A stretch of DNA of 7,777 bases, taken from positions 1-7,777 of the forward strand of contig JALOTS010000091.1 of assembly GCA_025457785.1 (NCBI GenBank), written 5' to 3'. The notes below the pieces were generated by a model that saw only the letters and a list, made by a program, of their open reading frames with translations, was not told the DNA's origin and did not search any database. Position numbers and translations under genes: made by a program. Shown in pieces: positions 5,646 through 7,777 of the stretch. The number at the start of each line of letters is the position of its first letter. Within the stretch, counting starts at the first letter, position 1. The DNA is from Pontiellaceae bacterium (lineage in GTDB: Bacteria; Verrucomicrobiota; Kiritimatiellia; Kiritimatiellales; Tichowtungiaceae).

Positions 5646-7528
5646 TGAATTACACAGCCAGCCCGATTGCCATTGCCATTTTTCTGATGTTCGTCAGTTT
5701 TGTACTCGGACTTTCGTTCTATTACGCACGCAAAGCCAAATCCGCCGCCGGTTATTTTGCCGCCGGCGGAAAAATCCATTGGTTTGTGAACGGAATCGCT
5801 TTTGCCGGCGACTACCTTTCCGCGGCCTCGTTCCTCGGAATCTGCGGTATGATCGCCACCATGGGGTATGACGGATTCCTTTACTCGATCGGCTACCTCG
5901 CCGGCTGGATTGTGGCCCTGTTTGTGGTTGCCGAGCCGATGAAGCGCCTCGGAAAATACACCTTCACGGATGCCTTGGATTCTACCTTCAACTCCAAAGG
6001 AATTCAGTTGATGGCCGCCATCAGCACACTGGCCGTTTCGGTGTTTTATCTGATTCCGCAGATGGTCGGGGCCGGATCACTGGTTACCCCGCTGCTCGGT
6101 CTTCCGCACTGGGCCGGCGTGATTATGGTCGGTGCCATCGTGATCACCATTGTGGCCACGGCCGGAATGACCTCTACAACGTATGTGCAGTTTCTTAAGG
6201 GCGGGCTGCTGATCATCTTTTCCAGCGTGCTGGTCATTACCGTACTCACCAAGGGCCTTTCAACCGACCCGGGAAAAAACACCTTTTTCCCCAAACAGCT
6301 TGATGCCGCAACGGCGATGACAACCGGTGCGGACGGCTACTCTTTTGTGAACCGGATAGACGATGCCAAGTCCGGCAAAAGTTTCGTCAAACTGGCCAAA
6401 GACGGCATCGAAACCTGGTGGATGCCGAAGGGGAATATTCTGGAGGAAGTCCAATCCCGTACGGAAAGCTCCTCGGGAACACTCTATAACGGGGCTCCCA
6501 AGAGTGCCGGTTTATTCAAACCGGTCGGACACGTGACGAGACTGCTCGACGAGAACGGCAATGAGATTCAGAAAACCGGTAAAACGGGCCCGTTCCGTTA
6601 TTTAGCGGCGCTGTCCAGGGCCGAGGTTGTGCGCTACCCCAAGGGCGCTCAGGTCAAACTGACGGACGGCGAGGCGCACGTCACTCTTTTCTGCCCGGTG
6701 GTCAGCAAAGGAGCCGATCTCCTGATTCCCGGCCAGAAGTTTAAGACGAAAACCCCGCTTGAAAAGCTGAACTTCATTTCGCTGATGCTGGCGCTTTTCT
6801 TCGGTACGGCCGCACTGCCGCACATTCTGATCCGTTACTATACGGTGCCGTCACAGCGCGATGCCCGCAAATCGACTATTGTGGCGATCGGCGGAATCGG
6901 CTTTTTCTACATCCTGACGCTGTTCATGGGCCTCGGGGCCATGACCCTCGGCGTGGTTGATATGATGGACGACAACATGTCCGCCCCGCTGCTGGCCAAT
7001 TCCTTTAATCTGGTGCTGTTCGCGGTCATTTCCGCCATTGCTTTCGCAACCGTGCTCGGAACCGTTTCCGGTCTGATTGTTGCGGCCTCCGGCGCCGTGG
7101 CGCACGATCTGATGGACAAATTCATGAGTGTTCAGATGACGGATCAGCAGAAGGTCAAAGCCGGCAAAGTGGCTGCGATTGCGGTGGGGATCATCGCGAT
7201 CTGCCTTGGGATTGCCTTTAAAGGAATGAACGTATCATTCCTCGTCGGCTGGGCGTTCTCAGTGGCCGCCTCGGCAAACCTGCCGTCCATCATCATGCTT
7301 CTGTTCTGGAAGAAAACGACGGCGAAGGGGATTGCCTGGTCGATCGGTGTCGGGATGGTTTCCGCGCTGGGTATCATTCTCACCTCTCCGAGCATGTTTG
7401 TGCAGTACGGTAAAACCGCAGCGGATGCCCTGCATGGTCTGGATAATCCGGGTGTCATTTCCATCCCGCTCAGCTTTGTTACTTTGTGGGTTGTATCATT
7501 GTTGACTCAAAAAAAAAAAATCAAATAA
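5645..7528 (+). CDS. ActP-like sodium:solute symporter (probable acetate/short carboxylate uptake) with soluble insert
   Basis: 627-residue inner-membrane transporter of the SSS family. ActP-type signatures include FYYARKAKSAAGYFAAGG (25-42), IAFAGDYLSAASFLGI (51-66), GYLAGWIVALFVVAEPMKRLGKYTF (split across 83-107), YLIPQMVGAGSLV (135-147), and the very characteristic GTAALPHILIRYYTVP (387-402) followed by DARKS. In E. coli ActP (549 residues) this part carries acetate and glycolate with Na+ or H+. Hydrophobic segments cover the whole length except for a large polar stretch at about 203-375, between the helix ending LVITVLTKG and the one starting FISLMLALFFG. This stretch accounts for most of the extra length. 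It contains W/D/K-rich sequence with no recognised motif and is read in frame with similar codon use, so it is not an obvious recent insertion. AAGGGGG seven bases upstream and the 1-bp overlap with the DUF485 stop support the start. The C-terminus is encoded by a 12-A run (QKKKIK). Exact substrate is inferred, hence no gene symbol. Confidence 0.9.
   Translation: MNYTASPIAIAIFLMFVSFVLGLSFYYARKAKSAAGYFAAGGKIHWFVNGIAFAGDYLSAASFLGICGMIATMGYDGFLYSIGYLAGWIVALFVVAEPMKRLGKYTFTDALDSTFNSKGIQLMAAISTLAVSVFYLIPQMVGAGSLVTPLLGLPHWAGVIMVGAIVITIVATAGMTSTTYVQFLKGGLLIIFSSVLVITVLTKGLSTDPGKNTFFPKQLDAATAMTTGADGYSFVNRIDDAKSGKSFVKLAKDGIETWWMPKGNILEEVQSRTESSSGTLYNGAPKSAGLFKPVGHVTRLLDENGNEIQKTGKTGPFRYLAALSRAEVVRYPKGAQVKLTDGEAHVTLFCPVVSKGADLLIPGQKFKTKTPLEKLNFISLMLALFFGTAALPHILIRYYTVPSQRDARKSTIVAIGGIGFFYILTLFMGLGAMTLGVVDMMDDNMSAPLLANSFNLVLFAVISAIAFATVLGTVSGLIVAASGAVAHDLMDKFMSVQMTDQQKVKAGKVAAIAVGIIAICLGIAFKGMNVSFLVGWAFSVAASANLPSIIMLLFWKKTTAKGIAWSIGVGMVSALGIILTSPSMFVQYGKTAADALHGLDNPGVISIPLSFVTLWVVSLLTQKKKIK
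7509..7520 (+). repeat. A12 homopolymer at the 3' end of the symporter gene
   Basis: Twelve consecutive A bases encode the end of Gln and three Lys codons just before the stop. Loss of one A would move the ribosome into a frame ending at TGA 7545-7547, which overlaps the porin GTG start as GTGA. Gain of one A gives a 14-codon alternative tail ending in GAT TAA inside the porin gene. Long A-runs are known sites of polymerase slippage. Confidence 0.6.
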
Positions 7529-7531
7529 CAG

Positions 7532-7537
7532 AAAGGA
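7532..7537 (+). promoter_or_regulatory. Ribosome binding site for the porin-like gene
   Basis: AAAGGA sits six bases before the GTG at 7544, supporting a GTG start. No in-frame ATG is available nearby that would keep the signal peptide. Confidence 0.65.
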
Positions 7538-7543
7538 TTCATT

Positions 7544-7777
7544 GTGATTAAAAAAACACTGTTCATCTCCGCCGTTACAGCACTTAGCTGTTCCGCTGCG
7601 GACAGTCTGCTCAAACCGGTGAATGATCTTGGCTTCGGGACGGTCTCCACCCGCGTGCAGGTCCTCAGCATGTACCGCGATTTTGAGAGCCTCAATCCGG
7701 ACGATGCCGATTCAACGACACTGGGCCTGCGGCTTGGCTACACGACTCCCGAACTGGCGGGGCTGAGCTTCGGCATG
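7544..7777 (+). CDS. Probable OprD-like outer-membrane porin, 3'-truncated by window edge
   Basis: The first 78 residues are visible and the frame is open to the end of the window. The N-terminus MIKKTLFISAVTALSCSAAD is a Sec signal peptide: two lysines, a hydrophobic core and small residues near about 19. The Cys at 16 does not sit in a good lipobox (A-L-S-C), so a lipoprotein is less likely. The mature start contains FGTVSTRVQVLSMYRDFE, then TTLGLRLGYTTPELAGLSFGM, alternating strand-like sequence resembling the first strands of OprD-type porins (a short strand, a loop with aspartates, then 'LGYTTPELAGLSFG'). OprD-type channels admit small solutes such as carboxylates or amino acids. It lies 15 bp after the symporter stop, so it is probably in the same operon and supplies outer-membrane entry for the same substrate (inference). 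Only the N-terminus is seen, so the family assignment is moderate. Confidence 0.65.
   Translation, partial: MIKKTLFISAVTALSCSAADSLLKPVNDLGFGTVSTRVQVLSMYRDFESLNPDDADSTTLGLRLGYTTPELAGLSFGM

Noticed and set aside
7544..7606. Lipoprotein signal in the last gene
   Set aside because: The only Cys (residue 16) is preceded by A-L-S, a poor lipobox, and the downstream sequence looks like a porin strand.
1..7777. CRISPR arrays, tRNA or rRNA genes, insertion sequences
   Set aside because: No regularly spaced repeats, no cloverleaf or rRNA-like sequence, and no transposase or terminal repeats were seen; nearly all of the window is accounted for by the protein genes.

Overview
The window appears to be chromosomal DNA from a Gram-negative bacterium. 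The last gene starts like an outer-membrane porin, with an export signal followed by beta-strand-like sequence. Base composition looks mid-50s % GC by eye. The overall style, including an acetate-type symporter with a large soluble insert and a multi-domain sensor, would fit the Planctomycetes-Verrucomicrobia-Kiritimatiellota group. That placement is an impression, not a demonstrated assignment.

Left part (1-1400, + strand): cofactor biosynthesis. It opens inside nadC (quinolinate phosphoribosyltransferase, NAD synthesis), followed after an AT-rich, partly palindromic gap by coaX (type III pantothenate kinase, CoA synthesis). coaX runs tail-to-tail into a radical SAM gene on the - strand (1393-2517), and the two coding regions overlap by 8 bp. 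The radical SAM protein resembles the BioB/HydE-type family but lacks the residues expected of a true biotin synthase.

Middle (2648-5236, - strand): one large gene for a membrane-anchored sensor of 862 residues. Its order is an unassigned N-terminal cytoplasmic domain, TM1, a periplasmic Cache domain (sCache_2 type), TM2, a PAS domain, and a GlnD-like nucleotidyltransferase of the DUF294 type with its C-terminal partner domain.

Right part (5367-7777, + strand), divergent from the sensor: a tight transport operon with a DUF485/YjcH-like small membrane protein, an ActP-like sodium:solute symporter (1-bp overlap with the previous gene), and the start of a porin-like gene cut by the window end. 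The likely logic (inference) is that the porin admits a small carboxylate through the outer membrane, the symporter takes it across the inner membrane, and the divergent Cache-PAS-nucleotidyltransferase protein senses the same or a related carboxylate and adjusts uptake or metabolism. The 130-bp divergent spacer carries a perfect 8-bp inverted repeat that includes the first bases of the sensor start codon, plus short AGTAAAA/TTTTACT repeats.

The most notable items are the sensor's domain architecture beside its probable transporter, the inverted repeat over the sensor start codon, a 12-A tract at the end of the symporter gene that could allow slippage into a frame ending on the porin start codon, and the atypical BioB-like radical SAM enzyme.
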